In this document: positions 15,160 to 24,551 of the stretch, piece by piece
Layout of the letters: each line of letters starts with the position of its first letter
Numbering within the stretch: the stretch's first letter is position 1
Assembly: GCA_035642535.1 (NCBI GenBank)
Contig: DASQSE010000132.1
Span: 1 to 64,000 of the forward strand
DNA from: Jatrophihabitans sp035642535
Lineage (GTDB): Bacteria > Actinomycetota > Actinomycetes > Mycobacteriales > Jatrophihabitantaceae
DNA length: 64,000 nt
Direction of reading: 5' to 3'
Made by a program: the position numbers and the translations under genes
Notes under the pieces: model-generated
What the model was told of the DNA's origin: nothing
The model's input: only the letters and a program-made list of their open reading frames with translations
Databases searched by the model: none

Positions 15160-16518
15160 GTGCACAAGCGCATCGTCGGCATCGAGAACGAGTACGGCGT
15201 CACGTGCACTTTTCACGGCCAGCGGCGGCTCTCGCCGGACGAGGTCGCGCGCTATCTGTTCCGCCGGGTGGTGTCGTGGGGCCGTTCGTCGAACGTGTTC
15301 CTCAAGAACGGGGCGCGTCTGTATCTGGACGTCGGCAGCCATCCCGAATACGCGACGCCCGAGTGCGACTCGCTTGAGAGCCTGGTCGCGCACGACAAGG
15401 CGGGCGAGCGAGTCCTCGAAGGGCTCGTCGTCGACGCCGAGAAGCGACTGCACGACGAGGGCATCGCAGGCGACATCTACTTGTTCAAGAACAACACCGA
15501 CTCGGCGGGCAACTCGTACGGCTGCCACGAGAACTACCTCGTCGGCAGGCACGGCGAGTTCAGCCGGCTCGCCGACGTCCTGATCCCGTTCCTCGTGACG
15601 CGGCAACTGATCTGCGGCGCCGGCAAGGTGCTGCAGACCCCGCGCGGCGCCGTGTACTGCGTCAGCCAGCGTGCCGAGCACATCTGGGAAGGCGTCTCGT
15701 CGGCGACCACGCGCAGCCGTCCGATCATCAACACCCGCGACGAGCCCCACGCGGACGCCGAGCGCTACCGCCGGCTGCACGTCATCGTCGGCGACTCGAA
15801 CATGAGCGAGGCGACGACGTTGCTCAAGGTCGGCTCGGCGGACCTCGTGCTGCGGATGATCGAGCACGGCGTGACGTTCCGCGACCTCAGTCTCGAGAAC
15901 CCGATCCGGGCCATTCGCGAGATCAGCCACGACCTCACCGGCACCCGGCCGGTCCGGCTCGCCGCGGGCCGCAGCGCGTCCGCGCTCGAGATCCAGCGCG
16001 AGTACTACGGCCGGGCCGTCGATTTCCTCGCCAAGACCGGCGAGGACGCCGCCGTGAAGCGAGTGGTCGAGCTGTGGGGGCGCACGCTGGACGCCATCGA
16101 GCAGCAGGATCTGTCCCTTGTCGACCGGGAGATCGACTGGGCGACGAAGTTCCAGCTGATCGAGCGCTACCGCGCCAAGCACGGCCTGCCGCTCTCCTCG
16201 CCGCGCGTCGCGCAACTCGACCTGGCCTACCACGACATCTCCCGCGGCCGCGGGCTCTACTACCTGCTCCAGTCGCGCGGCGCGGTCGAACGGGTGGTCT
16301 CCGACCTGGCCATCTTCGAGGCGAAGAGCGTCCCGCCGCAGACCACGCGCGCGAAGTTGCGCGGCGATTTCATCCGTCGTGCACAGGAGCGGCGACGCGA
16401 TTTCACCGTCGACTGGGTGCATCTGAAACTCAACGACCAGGCCCAGCGCACCGTGCTCTGCAAGGACCCATACCGCAGCGTGGACGAGCGCGTGGAGAAG
16501 CTGATCGCGTCGATGTAA
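15160..16518 (+). CDS. pafA: Pup-protein ligase
   Basis: 452 residues. It joins the gamma-carboxylate of Pup's C-terminal Glu to target lysines using ATP, and is related to glutamine synthetase. Conserved pieces are near-identical to characterised PafA: GIENEYGVTCTFHG, SPDEVARYLFRR, YLDVGSHPEYATPECDS, FKNNTDSAGNSYGCHENYL and STAT-like SSATTRSRPIINTRDEPHA. The catalytic Asp lies in the YLDVGSHPEY stretch. PafA rather than Dop is indicated by overall wording and by absence of Dop's extra loop. The GTG start is fixed by the family N-terminus. Confidence 0.97.
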   Translation: MHKRIVGIENEYGVTCTFHGQRRLSPDEVARYLFRRVVSWGRSSNVFLKNGARLYLDVGSHPEYATPECDSLESLVAHDKAGERVLEGLVVDAEKRLHDEGIAGDIYLFKNNTDSAGNSYGCHENYLVGRHGEFSRLADVLIPFLVTRQLICGAGKVLQTPRGAVYCVSQRAEHIWEGVSSATTRSRPIINTRDEPHADAERYRRLHVIVGDSNMSEATTLLKVGSADLVLRMIEHGVTFRDLSLENPIRAIREISHDLTGTRPVRLAAGRSASALEIQREYYGRAVDFLAKTGEDAAVKRVVELWGRTLDAIEQQDLSLVDREIDWATKFQLIERYRAKHGLPLSSPRVAQLDLAYHDISRGRGLYYLLQSRGAVERVVSDLAIFEAKSVPPQTTRAKLRGDFIRRAQERRRDFTVDWVHLKLNDQAQRTVLCKDPYRSVDERVEKLIASM

Positions 16519-16549
16519 GCGGGTCGCACGATCTGCAAGGATCGAACAC

Positions 16550-17572
16550 ATGAGCAGCCGTGGCACCGCTTCGCGCGGCGCCACGCGCGGGGGGCGCGGG
16601 GGCATTAGTTTCGAGGACATGGCCGCCCGGCGCGCAGAGCGACTCGTCAATCTGGTGATCTGCCTGCTGTCGACGCGCCAGTTCCTGACCGCCGAACGCA
16701 TCCGCGACGCGGTACCCGGCTACGAGGGCGCGGACGGCTCCAAGGCGACCGACGAAGCGTTCAAGCGCATGTTCGAGCGGGACAAGGCAGAGCTTCGCGA
16801 GCTGGGCATCCCGCTCGAGACCGGTCGCAACAGCAGCTTCGACGCGGAGGACGGCTATCGCATTCGGCGCGGCGCGTACGAACTGCCGCCCATCGAGTTC
16901 GACGCCGCCGAGGCGGCAGCGGTGGGGCTCGCGGCGCGGCTGTGGCAGTCCGCGACGCTGGGCCAGGCCGCGCGCTCCGCGCTGATCAAGCTGCGCGCCG
17001 CGGGCACCGAGGTCATCTCCACCGACGCCCCCGGCGCGATCGCGGTGCTCGATGCCAGCGACCCGAGCCTCCCGGTGCTGCTCGACGCCGCGCGCACGGC
17101 CACCGTGGTGCGCTTCGACTACCTGAAGTCCGGCGCCGACGCGCCCGAGACGCGCACCCTCGAGCCGTGGGGCGTGCTCTCCTGGCGGCGTCGCTGGTAC
17201 GTCGCCGGGTTCGACCGCGACCGCGGCGAGCCGCGCAGCTTCCGGCTCTCGCGGCTCGTCGGCCCGGTCGAGACCGTCGGCAGGCCGGGCGCGTTCGAGC
17301 GGCCGGAGAAGGTCGATCTCGTCGACATGGTCGCCGGCCGGGGGCCGGGCGACGAACGGCTCGCGCTGGTGCGGGTGCAGGGTTCGGGGGCCGGCCAGCT
17401 GCGCCGCATCGCGCAGTCCGAGGTCGACGGCGTGCTGACCATCAGCTTCGCCGACACGCAGTGGCTGGCCCGGATCATCGCGAGCGCCGGCTCGCATGCG
17501 CAGGCCGTCGAGCCGCCGGATCTCGTCGGCGCCGTGGTGGATCGGTTGCGGGCTTCGGCAGGGCAGAGCTGA
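16550..17572 (+). CDS. pafB: WYL-domain transcriptional activator subunit PafB
   Basis: 340 residues. After a basic Gly/Arg-rich lead, a winged helix-turn-helix (about residues 28-95, including RLVNLVICLLSTRQFLTAE) precedes a WYL domain whose defining region reads GVLSWRRRWYVAGFDRDRGE, and a C-terminal WCX extension. With PafC it forms the known heterodimeric activator of DNA-damage genes in mycobacteria. The start ATG follows AAGGA. The stop overlaps pafC by one base (TGATG), so the subunits are made together. Confidence 0.93.
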   Translation: MSSRGTASRGATRGGRGGISFEDMAARRAERLVNLVICLLSTRQFLTAERIRDAVPGYEGADGSKATDEAFKRMFERDKAELRELGIPLETGRNSSFDAEDGYRIRRGAYELPPIEFDAAEAAAVGLAARLWQSATLGQAARSALIKLRAAGTEVISTDAPGAIAVLDASDPSLPVLLDAARTATVVRFDYLKSGADAPETRTLEPWGVLSWRRRWYVAGFDRDRGEPRSFRLSRLVGPVETVGRPGAFERPEKVDLVDMVAGRGPGDERLALVRVQGSGAGQLRRIAQSEVDGVLTISFADTQWLARIIASAGSHAQAVEPPDLVGAVVDRLRASAGQS

Positions 17573-18525
17573 TGGCCGTCACGTCGAACGAGGAGCGGCT
17601 GCCGCGGCTGCTCGCGCTCGTCCCGTACCTGCAGGCCCGTCCCGGCATCGAGGTGGAGCGTGCCGCGGCGGATTTCGGGGTCACCGAGGCGCAACTGCGC
17701 AAGGACCTCACGCTGCTCTGGATGTGCGGGCTGCCCGGGCACGGCCCCGGCGACCTGATCGATCTCTCCTTCGAGGGCGACACGGTGTCGGTGATCTTCG
17801 ATGCCGGCATGTCCCGGCCGTTGCGATTGACCGCTGAGGAAGCGCTCGCCCTAGTAGTCGCGTTGCGCACGTTGGCCGAGACGCCGGGACTCGTCGACTC
17901 GGACGCGGTGCAGCGTGCCCTCGCCAAGGTGGAGGCCGCCGCGGGCGGCGCGGTGGACGACTCCACGGTTACTGTCGCGCTCGACTACACACAGCGGCTG
18001 CTGCCCGTGCTGCGCCGGGCGCTGGACGAGCGACGCGCGCTGCGGCTGCGGTACTACAGCGCGTCCCGCGACGAGACCGGCGAGCGGACCATCGATCCGG
18101 TGCGCCTGTTCGAAGCCGACGGGCGGACCTATCTCGAGGCATGGTGCCGGCAGGCCGAGGGCATGCGGGTCTTCCGGCTGGATCGAATGGAGGATCTCGC
18201 GCTGCTCGACGAGCAGGCGGCGGTGCCCGAGGACGTGCAGTTGCGCGACCTCTCCGAGGGCGTCTACCAACCGGCGGCCGAGCACCTGCTGGTCGAGCTG
18301 CGCCTGGGTCGGGCGTATGCCTGGGTGGCCGACTACTACGCCGCCGAGGAGATCGCCGAGGACGGCGACCAGCTCCGGCTCAGCCTGCGGGTGGCCGATC
18401 CGGGTTGGGTGCGGGCGCTCGTGCTCGGCTCGGCCGGCCAGGCCGAGGTGCTGGCGCCGGAGTGGCTGGCCGACGACATCCGCAACGAGGCCGCGCGGGC
18501 CCTCGCCGCGTACGCGGCGAAGTAG
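17572..18525 (+). CDS. pafC: WYL-domain transcriptional activator subunit PafC
   Basis: 317 residues with the same plan as PafB: N-terminal winged HTH (RLPRLLALVPYLQARPGIEV and FGVTEAQLRKDLTLLW), WYL domain with ALRLRYYSASRDE and GRTYLEAWCRQAEGMRVFR, and a WCX tail. The ATG overlaps the pafB stop. The WYL domain is thought to sense single-stranded DNA or nucleotides. A small membrane-protein gene and tatC follow closely. Confidence 0.93.
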   Translation: MAVTSNEERLPRLLALVPYLQARPGIEVERAAADFGVTEAQLRKDLTLLWMCGLPGHGPGDLIDLSFEGDTVSVIFDAGMSRPLRLTAEEALALVVALRTLAETPGLVDSDAVQRALAKVEAAAGGAVDDSTVTVALDYTQRLLPVLRRALDERRALRLRYYSASRDETGERTIDPVRLFEADGRTYLEAWCRQAEGMRVFRLDRMEDLALLDEQAAVPEDVQLRDLSEGVYQPAAEHLLVELRLGRAYAWVADYYAAEEIAEDGDQLRLSLRVADPGWVRALVLGSAGQAEVLAPEWLADDIRNEAARALAAYAAK

Positions 18526-18534
18526 GCTGCAGCA

Positions 18535-18741
18535 GTGATGTGGGTGCCGATCGCTGCGTGGGGGGCTGCCGTGCTGATCGCCCTCGTCGTGCTCGGCTTC
18601 TGCGCGTACGAGATCGCCTGGAAGGCGAACCGGCTGCGGCGTGACCTCCGCGAGATGCAGACCCTCGCCGACGAGCTGGACGAGCTGCGCGCTCAGCTCG
18701 CCGCGACCCAACGACGCATTGCCGCCACCGGCACGCGGTGA
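18535..18741 (+). CDS. Small single-TM, coiled-coil protein in the usual tatA position
   Basis: 68 residues from GTG at 18535 (ATG at 18538 is equally possible). A transmembrane helix spans about residues 5-28 (IAAWGAAVLIALVVLGFCAY), and the rest is a charged helix with heptad-like Leu spacing (DLREMQTLADELDELRAQL). In related genomes tatA commonly sits between pafC and tatC. This protein lacks the Phe-Gly hinge, the LLIxFGxKxLPE pattern and the Pro of TatA, so I do not call it TatA. It might be a structural or accessory membrane protein. Confidence 0.65.
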   Translation: MMWVPIAAWGAAVLIALVVLGFCAYEIAWKANRLRRDLREMQTLADELDELRAQLAATQRRIAATGTR

Positions 18742-18744
18742 GCC

Positions 18745-19617
18745 GTGAAGCTCCGTCGGAGATCGAGGAACCCCGAGGGCCGGATGCCGGTCCTCGACCA
18801 CCTGCGCGAGCTGCGCAGGCGCGTCATCATCATGCTGATCATCGTGGCCGTCGGCGCGGTGGCCGGCTGGTTGCTCTACGGCCACGTCCTCGACATCCTG
18901 CGCCACCCGTATTGCTCGGTGCCGGCGAAGTACCGGTTCCAGGCGGCGGGCGACACGCAGTGTCAGTTGATCTACCACGGCGTGCTCGACGGTTTCACCA
19001 CGCGGCTGAAGGTCTCGATGATTGCCGGCGCGGTGCTGACCGGCCCGCTGTGGCTGTATCAGATCTGGGCGTTCGTCACGCCCGGGCTGCGTAAGAACGA
19101 GCGCAAGTACACGCTGGTCTTCATCTTCACCTCGACGGTGTTGTTCGCCTGCGGCATGTCGCTCGCCTACGTCGTGCTTTCCAAGGGGCTGCGCTTCGTC
19201 CTCCAGCAGGCCGGGTACGGCACGGCGGCGCTGCTGACGCTCAACGACTACATATCGTTCGTCACGCTGATGCTCGTTGTGTTCGGCGCCGCCTTCGAAC
19301 TTCCGCTGCTGATCGTGCTGGCGAACTTCGCCGGCGTCCTCCCGTCACGGCTGCTGCGCCGCTCACGCCGCATCGCGATCTTCCTGATCTTCCTGTTCTG
19401 CGCGATCGCCACGCCGACCACCGACCCGTTCACGATGTGCGCGATGGCGGTGCCGATGGTGCTGCTGTTCGAGGTCGCCGTCCAGATCGCGATCGTGCAC
19501 GACAAGCGCAAGGCGCGTCGCGAGGCCGAGGAGCGGGCGCGGCCGCACCTCGAGGACAACGTGCCGTCCGACGTGGACGCCGTCCCGACCAGCCTGGACT
19601 GGAGCGACTCCACCTAA
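18745..19617 (+). CDS. tatC: Sec-independent (Tat) protein translocase subunit TatC
   Basis: 290 residues with six predicted transmembrane helices. The signature MPVLDHLRELRRRV opens the domain, where the Glu and neighbouring residues bind the twin-arginine signal; LWLYQIWAFVTPGLRKNERK is the conserved first cytoplasmic loop, and ATPTTDPFTMCAMAVPM the family's fifth-helix region. The GTG start comes 3 nt after the upstream stop. TatC recognises Tat signals such as those on the Rieske protein and the large 46950-43459 protein. TatA must be encoded elsewhere. Confidence 0.96.
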   Translation: MKLRRRSRNPEGRMPVLDHLRELRRRVIIMLIIVAVGAVAGWLLYGHVLDILRHPYCSVPAKYRFQAAGDTQCQLIYHGVLDGFTTRLKVSMIAGAVLTGPLWLYQIWAFVTPGLRKNERKYTLVFIFTSTVLFACGMSLAYVVLSKGLRFVLQQAGYGTAALLTLNDYISFVTLMLVVFGAAFELPLLIVLANFAGVLPSRLLRRSRRIAIFLIFLFCAIATPTTDPFTMCAMAVPMVLLFEVAVQIAIVHDKRKARREAEERARPHLEDNVPSDVDAVPTSLDWSDST

Positions 19618-19639
19618 CCGCGTCTCCCTCCACGGCGGG

Positions 19640-19656
19640 TACCTACGCTGTAGGTA
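19640..19656. promoter_or_regulatory. Perfect 7-bp palindrome at the helY start, containing its -10 box
   Basis: TACCTAC (19640-19646) and GTAGGTA (19650-19656) are exact inverted repeats with a 3-nt spacer. TACGCT (19644-19649) inside it is a -10 candidate 6 nt before the ATG. A protein bound here would cover both promoter and start. Confidence 0.4.
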
Positions 19657-22367
19657 TGTCCTCGCCGAGTGAGCGGTTTGCCGCTGCGCGGCGGCGGGTG
19701 GCCAGTCCCGTCCTCACCGACTTCCGGGGCGGCTACTCCTTCGAGCTCGATCCGTTCCAGGACGAGGCGTGTACCGCGCTCGAGGACGGTTACTCGGTGC
19801 TCGTGTGCGCGCCCACCGGCGCCGGCAAGACGGTGGTCGGCGAGTTCGCCGTACACCTGGCGCTGGCGGCCGGCCAGAAATGCTTCTACACGACGCCGAT
19901 CAAGGCACTGTCCAACCAGAAGTACAACGACCTGGCCGCCCGCTACGGCGCGCACCGGGTCGGCCTGCTGACCGGGGACACCGCGATCAACGCGGACGCG
20001 CCGGTCATCGTGATGACCACCGAAGTGCTGCGCAACATGCTCTACGTCGGCAGCACATCGCTGACCGGACTCGGCTACGTCGTGATGGACGAGGTCCACT
20101 ATCTCGGCGACCGCTTCCGGGGCGCCGTCTGGGAGGAGGTGATCATCCACCTGCCTGCGGCGATCCGGCTGGTCGCGCTGTCGGCCACCGTGTCGAACGC
20201 CGAGGAGTTTGGCGAGTGGCTGGTCACGGTGCGCGGCGAGACGAAGGTGATCGTGCACGAGGAGCGGCCGGTGCCGCTGTGGCAGCACGTGCTGGTCGGC
20301 GCCCGGATGTTCGACCTGTTCGTCGCGGACGGCGTGACGCTGGACGCCGGGTTGCTCCGCTACGTCGCCGAACGAGCCAACCGGATCGAGCCGGCACCGG
20401 TGCGGCGCCGCGGCCCGCGCCCGGGCCGCGGGTGGCGTCCACCGCACCGCCCGGACGTGATCGCGCGCCTGGACAGTGAGGGCCTGCTGCCCGCGATCAC
20501 CTTCATCTTCAGCCGGGCCGGGTGCGACGCGGCGGTCCGGCAGTGTGTGTACGCGGGCATGTGGCTCACCACCGAGGACGAGCGCGACGAGATCGACGCG
20601 CTGGTCGACGAGCTGACCGCGAACATCGCGCCCGAAGACCTCGACGTGCTCGGCTACTGGGACTGGCGCGATGCGCTGCGGCGGGGCGTCGCGGCGCATC
20701 ACGCCGGGCTCATTCCGGCGTTCAAGCAGACCGTCGAGGAACTGTTCGTCCGTGGTCTCGTTCGTGCCGTGTTCGCCACCGAGACGCTGGCACTCGGGAT
20801 CAACATGCCGGCGCGCACCGTCGTGCTCGAACGGCTGACGAAGTACAACGGCGAGGCGCACGTCGACATCACGCCGGGGGAGTACACGCAGCTCACCGGC
20901 CGGGCCGGCCGGCGCGGCATCGACGTCGAGGGGCATGCCGTCGTCATCTGGACGCCGGACGCCGATCCGCAGCGCGTCGCCGGGCTCGCGTCCACCCGGA
21001 CGTATCCGCTGCGCTCGTCGTTTCGGCCCTCGTACAACATGGCCGTCAATCTCGTCGATCAGATGGGGCGACCCGCGGCCCGGGAGCTGCTCGAATCCTC
21101 CTTCGCGCAGTTCCAGGCCGACCGGGCGGTCGCCGGACTGGTCAAGCAGATCCGACGCAACGAGCAGACGCTCGACGAATACGCCGCGCAATTGCGCTGC
21201 GACCTCGGCGACTTCGACGAGTACCTGCAGCTGCGCCGGCAGTTGAGCGAGCGGGAGGCCAACCTAGCGCGGGATCGGGCGCGGAACCGGCGCGGCGCAG
21301 TGGCGGCGTCGCTGGAGTCGCTGCGTCGCGGAGACGTCATCCGCGTGCCGCGCGGGCGACGCGCGGGTCTGGCAGTCGTGCTCGATGCGGGTCTCGATCC
21401 ACGGGACGACCCCCGTCCGCTCGTCGTCACCGAGTCGCGGTGGTCGGGCCGGCTCTCGCTGGTCGACTTCACCGACGCAGTGGATGTGCTCGGCACCGTG
21501 ACCGTGCCGAAGCACGTGAACCACCGCTCGGCGCAGGAGCGCCGCGACCTCGTGTCCCGCATCCGCGCACTCGAGATACCCCCGCCGACGCCGGCGCCGC
21601 GCAAGGCCGATATGGGCGAGGACGCCGAGGTGCTCCGGCTGCGCCGGGCGCTGCGCGCCCACCCGTGTCATCAGTGCCCGGACCGCGAGCAGCACGCCCG
21701 CTGGGGCGAGCGGCACGCCAGGCTGACCCGCGAGAACGACGGGCTGCGGCGTCGCATCGAGGGACGCACCGGCTCGCTCGGCCGCACCTTCGACAGGATC
21801 TGCCGGCTGCTCGAGCTGCGCGGGTATCTGCACGGGGACGAGACGACGCCGGCCGGCCGTGAGCTGGCGCGCATCTGGTCGGAGTCGGATCTGCTCGTCA
21901 CCGAGTGCCTGCGCAGCGGTGTGTGGGACGGGTTGGAACCGGCCGAGCTCGCCGGCGTCGTCTCGACCCTCGTGTACGAGCCGCGCCGAGACGAAACCGT
22001 GGCGGAGGCGATGCCGACGTCCGCCGTGCGCGACGCGCTGGCGGCGACGGTGCGCATCTGGTCGGCGATCGCCGACCAGGAGGCCGACCTCGGGTTGCCG
22101 CGCAGCCGTGAGCCGCAACTCGGCTTCGTCTGGGCGAGCTACCGCTGGGCGCGCCACGAACGCCTCGACCGGATCCTCGTCGCCGCGTTCGAGCGGGGTT
22201 ACGAGCTCTCCGCGGGTGACTTCATCCGCTGGTGCAAGCAGGTGCTCGACCTGCTGGATCAGATCGCGGCCGCGGCCGGTACCGCGGACGCCGCGGTGGC
22301 GAGCACCGCACGGGCGGCACTCGCAGCCGTGCGCCGCGGCGTCGTCGCGCAGAGCATGGAGGCCTAA
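19656..22367 (+). CDS. helY: Ski2/Mtr4-like superfamily 2 RNA/DNA helicase HelY
   Basis: 903 residues. Motif I is APTGAGKT, motif II MDEVHYLGD, motif III SATVSN, and motif VI TGRAGRRGID, all of the DExH Ski2 family; a C-terminal DSHCT/arch-like helical domain covers about the last 180 residues. The upstream extension of the frame is discarded because MSSPSERFAAARRRV is the family start. In mycobacteria helY sits directly beside tatC, and here it follows tatC by 38 nt. A role in RNA processing is expected from eukaryotic relatives but is poorly tested in bacteria. Confidence 0.94.
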   Translation: MSSPSERFAAARRRVASPVLTDFRGGYSFELDPFQDEACTALEDGYSVLVCAPTGAGKTVVGEFAVHLALAAGQKCFYTTPIKALSNQKYNDLAARYGAHRVGLLTGDTAINADAPVIVMTTEVLRNMLYVGSTSLTGLGYVVMDEVHYLGDRFRGAVWEEVIIHLPAAIRLVALSATVSNAEEFGEWLVTVRGETKVIVHEERPVPLWQHVLVGARMFDLFVADGVTLDAGLLRYVAERANRIEPAPVRRRGPRPGRGWRPPHRPDVIARLDSEGLLPAITFIFSRAGCDAAVRQCVYAGMWLTTEDERDEIDALVDELTANIAPEDLDVLGYWDWRDALRRGVAAHHAGLIPAFKQTVEELFVRGLVRAVFATETLALGINMPARTVVLERLTKYNGEAHVDITPGEYTQLTGRAGRRGIDVEGHAVVIWTPDADPQRVAGLASTRTYPLRSSFRPSYNMAVNLVDQMGRPAARELLESSFAQFQADRAVAGLVKQIRRNEQTLDEYAAQLRCDLGDFDEYLQLRRQLSEREANLARDRARNRRGAVAASLESLRRGDVIRVPRGRRAGLAVVLDAGLDPRDDPRPLVVTESRWSGRLSLVDFTDAVDVLGTVTVPKHVNHRSAQERRDLVSRIRALEIPPPTPAPRKADMGEDAEVLRLRRALRAHPCHQCPDREQHARWGERHARLTRENDGLRRRIEGRTGSLGRTFDRICRLLELRGYLHGDETTPAGRELARIWSESDLLVTECLRSGVWDGLEPAELAGVVSTLVYEPRRDETVAEAMPTSAVRDALAATVRIWSAIADQEADLGLPRSREPQLGFVWASYRWARHERLDRILVAAFERGYELSAGDFIRWCKQVLDLLDQIAAAAGTADAAVASTARAALAAVRRGVVAQSMEA

Positions 22368-22389
22368 GAGTTCGGTGGGTGTGGGCTTA

Positions 22390-22426
22390 GTAGCGTTCTG
22401 CGGGAAAGGCAGTAGCGTGTTCTGCG
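22390..22426 (+). repeat. Direct repeat upstream of the DUF4333 protein gene
   Basis: GTAGCGTTCTGCG (22390-22402) recurs as GTAGCGTGTTCTGCG (22412-22426), differing by a 2-nt insertion. It lies in the intergenic region after helY and might be a tandem activator site. A weak stem (CGGGAG...CTCCCG, 22448-22471) follows. Confidence 0.3.
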
Positions 22427-22496
22427 CTGTGGGGCAAGCCCTGCAGCGGGAGGGCGCACTGTCGCTCCCGGACAGACGACAGATGAGGTGCTATGC

Positions 22497-23636
22497 ATGA
22501 CTGAATCCGGCAACTCCGGGGAACACGGCGGGCAGCAGCCGCCGCCACCCCCGCAGCAGCCTTGGCCGCCGGCCCAGCCGCCGTCCAGCACGGAGGATGC
22601 CGAGCAGCCACCCACGGCCGGCCAGCCGCAGCAACCCGCCGCGAGCCAGCCGGAGCAACCCGCCGCGAGCCAGCCGGAGTCGCCAGAGCAGCCGACGGGC
22701 GGCGGCGAGTCTGCGCAGGGCGCGCAGCCGGGCTACTCGCCGCCGTCGCCCGGCTACGGCCGGCCGTCCCAGCCCTTCGGCCCGCCGTCGGGCTACGGTG
22801 CGCCGGCCGCCGGCCCGGACGACGGCGACTCGAGCACGCAGGTGATGCCGAGCGCAGCCGCTGGGGCGTCCGCGCCGTCGCCGTCCGCGGATCAGCCGAC
22901 GACGACCTTCCGCCCGCCTGCCGGATTCGGGCAGCAGCCGTTCGGTCAGGCAGCGCCGAACCAGCCGGGCTACGGGCAGCCGCCCTACCAGCAACAGGGC
23001 TACCCGCAGCAGCCACCGGCCGAGCCGCAGGGTTACGCGCAGCAGCCACCGGCGGAGCAGCAGCAGGGTTACGGGCAACAGCCGTCGGCCGAGCAGTACC
23101 AGTCGACGCAGGCGTTCGGCGGTGGCTTTGGTCAGGAGCAGCAGTACGGCCAGGAGCAGCAGTACGGTCAGCAGCCCAGCGGCTACGGCCAGCCGAGCTA
23201 CGGCCAGTCCCCTTACGGCCAGTCCGGTTACGGCCAGTCCGGTTACGGTGCGCCGTCCGGCTACGGGCAGCCGCCCGGCTATCCGCCGCAGCAGGGCTAC
23301 GGCATCCCGTCGTATGGTCAGCCGGCCCCTGAGGCGAAGAAGAGCAAGAAGGGCTTGCTCGTCTCGCTGGTGGCCGTGGTCGGAATCGTGCTCGCCCTGG
23401 CGGTCGTCAGCCTGATCGCCAAGGTGCCCTCGGCCTGGTATCCGAAGAAGCTGAGCCACACGGCGGTGGAGAAGTACATCACCAACAACCTGAACGCCTC
23501 GAACGTGCAATGCAACGGCGGCAGCGACTTCACCATGAAGGAGAACGGCGCCACGTTCCGGTGCACCGCGGCGGGCGGCAAGACGTTCACCGTCGAGATC
23601 CAGGACAAGAACGACGGGAAGTACCTCGTTCGCTGA
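22497..23636 (+). CDS. Membrane protein with Pro/Gln/Tyr-rich N-terminus and C-terminal DUF4333 domain
   Basis: 379 residues. Residues 1-280 are low-complexity, made of Pro-Gln blocks and then many GYGQ/SGYGQPP units. One transmembrane helix lies at 286-308 (LLVSLVAVVGIVLALAVV), and the exported C-terminal ~75 residues form a small domain with two Cys (NVQCNGG, TFRCTAAGG) like DUF4333. The ATG at 22497 was chosen for GAGGTG 6 nt upstream. Proteins of this plan in actinobacteria are mostly uncharacterised; the tail may interact with other membrane proteins. A second protein of similar design is encoded at 32470-31403. Confidence 0.75.
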   Translation: MTESGNSGEHGGQQPPPPPQQPWPPAQPPSSTEDAEQPPTAGQPQQPAASQPEQPAASQPESPEQPTGGGESAQGAQPGYSPPSPGYGRPSQPFGPPSGYGAPAAGPDDGDSSTQVMPSAAAGASAPSPSADQPTTTFRPPAGFGQQPFGQAAPNQPGYGQPPYQQQGYPQQPPAEPQGYAQQPPAEQQQGYGQQPSAEQYQSTQAFGGGFGQEQQYGQEQQYGQQPSGYGQPSYGQSPYGQSGYGQSGYGAPSGYGQPPGYPPQQGYGIPSYGQPAPEAKKSKKGLLVSLVAVVGIVLALAVVSLIAKVPSAWYPKKLSHTAVEKYITNNLNASNVQCNGGSDFTMKENGATFRCTAAGGKTFTVEIQDKNDGKYLVR

Positions 23637-23648
23637 CGCGGCGAGCGG

Positions 23649-24551
23649 TCAACCGATCGCGGTGCTGATCGCCTTCCGCATCCGGCTGACGGAGTTCTCC
23701 ACCCCGAGCTCGCCGGCCAGCTCGTCAAGTCGAGCGGCGTCGCGCGGCTCGACATAGAGCGCGTCGTCGATGACGTCGAGCGGGACGTCCACCCTGCCGC
23801 GCACCGCTCCGGGGGCGAGCGCGAGGTAGTCGGCGGCTGCCCGCACCTTGCCCGCGGCGCCGGCCGGGAATCCGTCATCGCCGGCCAGCGCGGCTTCGCG
23901 GATCTCTTCGATAGAGCCGAACCTGCTGACCAGGGCCGCAGCCGTCTTCTCTCCGACGCCGGAAACGCCCGGCAGGCCGTCGCTGGGATCACCGCGCAGG
24001 ACCGCGAAGTCGGCGTAGTGCTCCGCGGGGACGCTGTACCGCGCGAGCACCTCCGCCGGGCCCATCGCCTCGAGCTTGGCGATCCCCTTGCCGGTGTAAA
24101 GCACCGTCACCCGATCGGTCGCGAGCGCGAGCAGGTCGCGGTCACTACTGACGATCTCGACCGGGTCGCGGTCGCGGTGCGCGAGGGTCGCGATGACGTC
24201 GTCCGCCTCGAAGCCGTCCGCGCCGGCACACGCGAGCCCGAATGCGCCCAGCACCTCGAGCAGCGGCGGGATCTGCGCGGCCAGTGCCGGCGGGATCTCC
24301 TCGCTGCCGTCCCTCTTCATCCGGTGCGCCTTGTAGGACGGGACGAGCTCGACCCGGAACGCCGGCCGCCAATCGAGGTCGAGGCAGGCCACCCAGCGTC
24401 GCGACCGACGCCGCTCGATCAGCGCGGCCGCCATGTCGAGAAAGCCGCGGATCGCGTTCACGGGCTGCCCGTCCGGCGCCGTAACGGACTCGGGAACGGC
24501 GTAGAACGCGCGGAAGTAGAGGTTGGCCGCGTCGACCAGCATCAAACTCAT
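23649..24551 (-). CDS. 5'-3' exonuclease (FEN/PIN-like)
   Basis: 300 residues matching the N-terminal nuclease of DNA polymerase I as a stand-alone protein. Acidic metal ligands lie in LMLVDAANLYFRAF, ADGFEADDVIATLA and VSSDRDLLAL; the helix-hairpin-helix is LPGVSGVGEKTAAAL. It removes RNA primers or flaps. A stand-alone copy near helY is also known in mycobacteria. It starts within the stop of the LacI regulator gene (4-nt overlap). Confidence 0.93.
   Translation of the reverse strand: MSLMLVDAANLYFRAFYAVPESVTAPDGQPVNAIRGFLDMAAALIERRRSRRWVACLDLDWRPAFRVELVPSYKAHRMKRDGSEEIPPALAAQIPPLLEVLGAFGLACAGADGFEADDVIATLAHRDRDPVEIVSSDRDLLALATDRVTVLYTGKGIAKLEAMGPAEVLARYSVPAEHYADFAVLRGDPSDGLPGVSGVGEKTAAALVSRFGSIEEIREAALAGDDGFPAGAAGKVRAAADYLALAPGAVRGRVDVPLDVIDDALYVEPRDAARLDELAGELGVENSVSRMRKAISTAIG

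Noticed and set aside
18535..18741. Calling the small membrane protein TatA
   Set aside because: The hinge and the conserved Pro/Glu region of TatA are missing.
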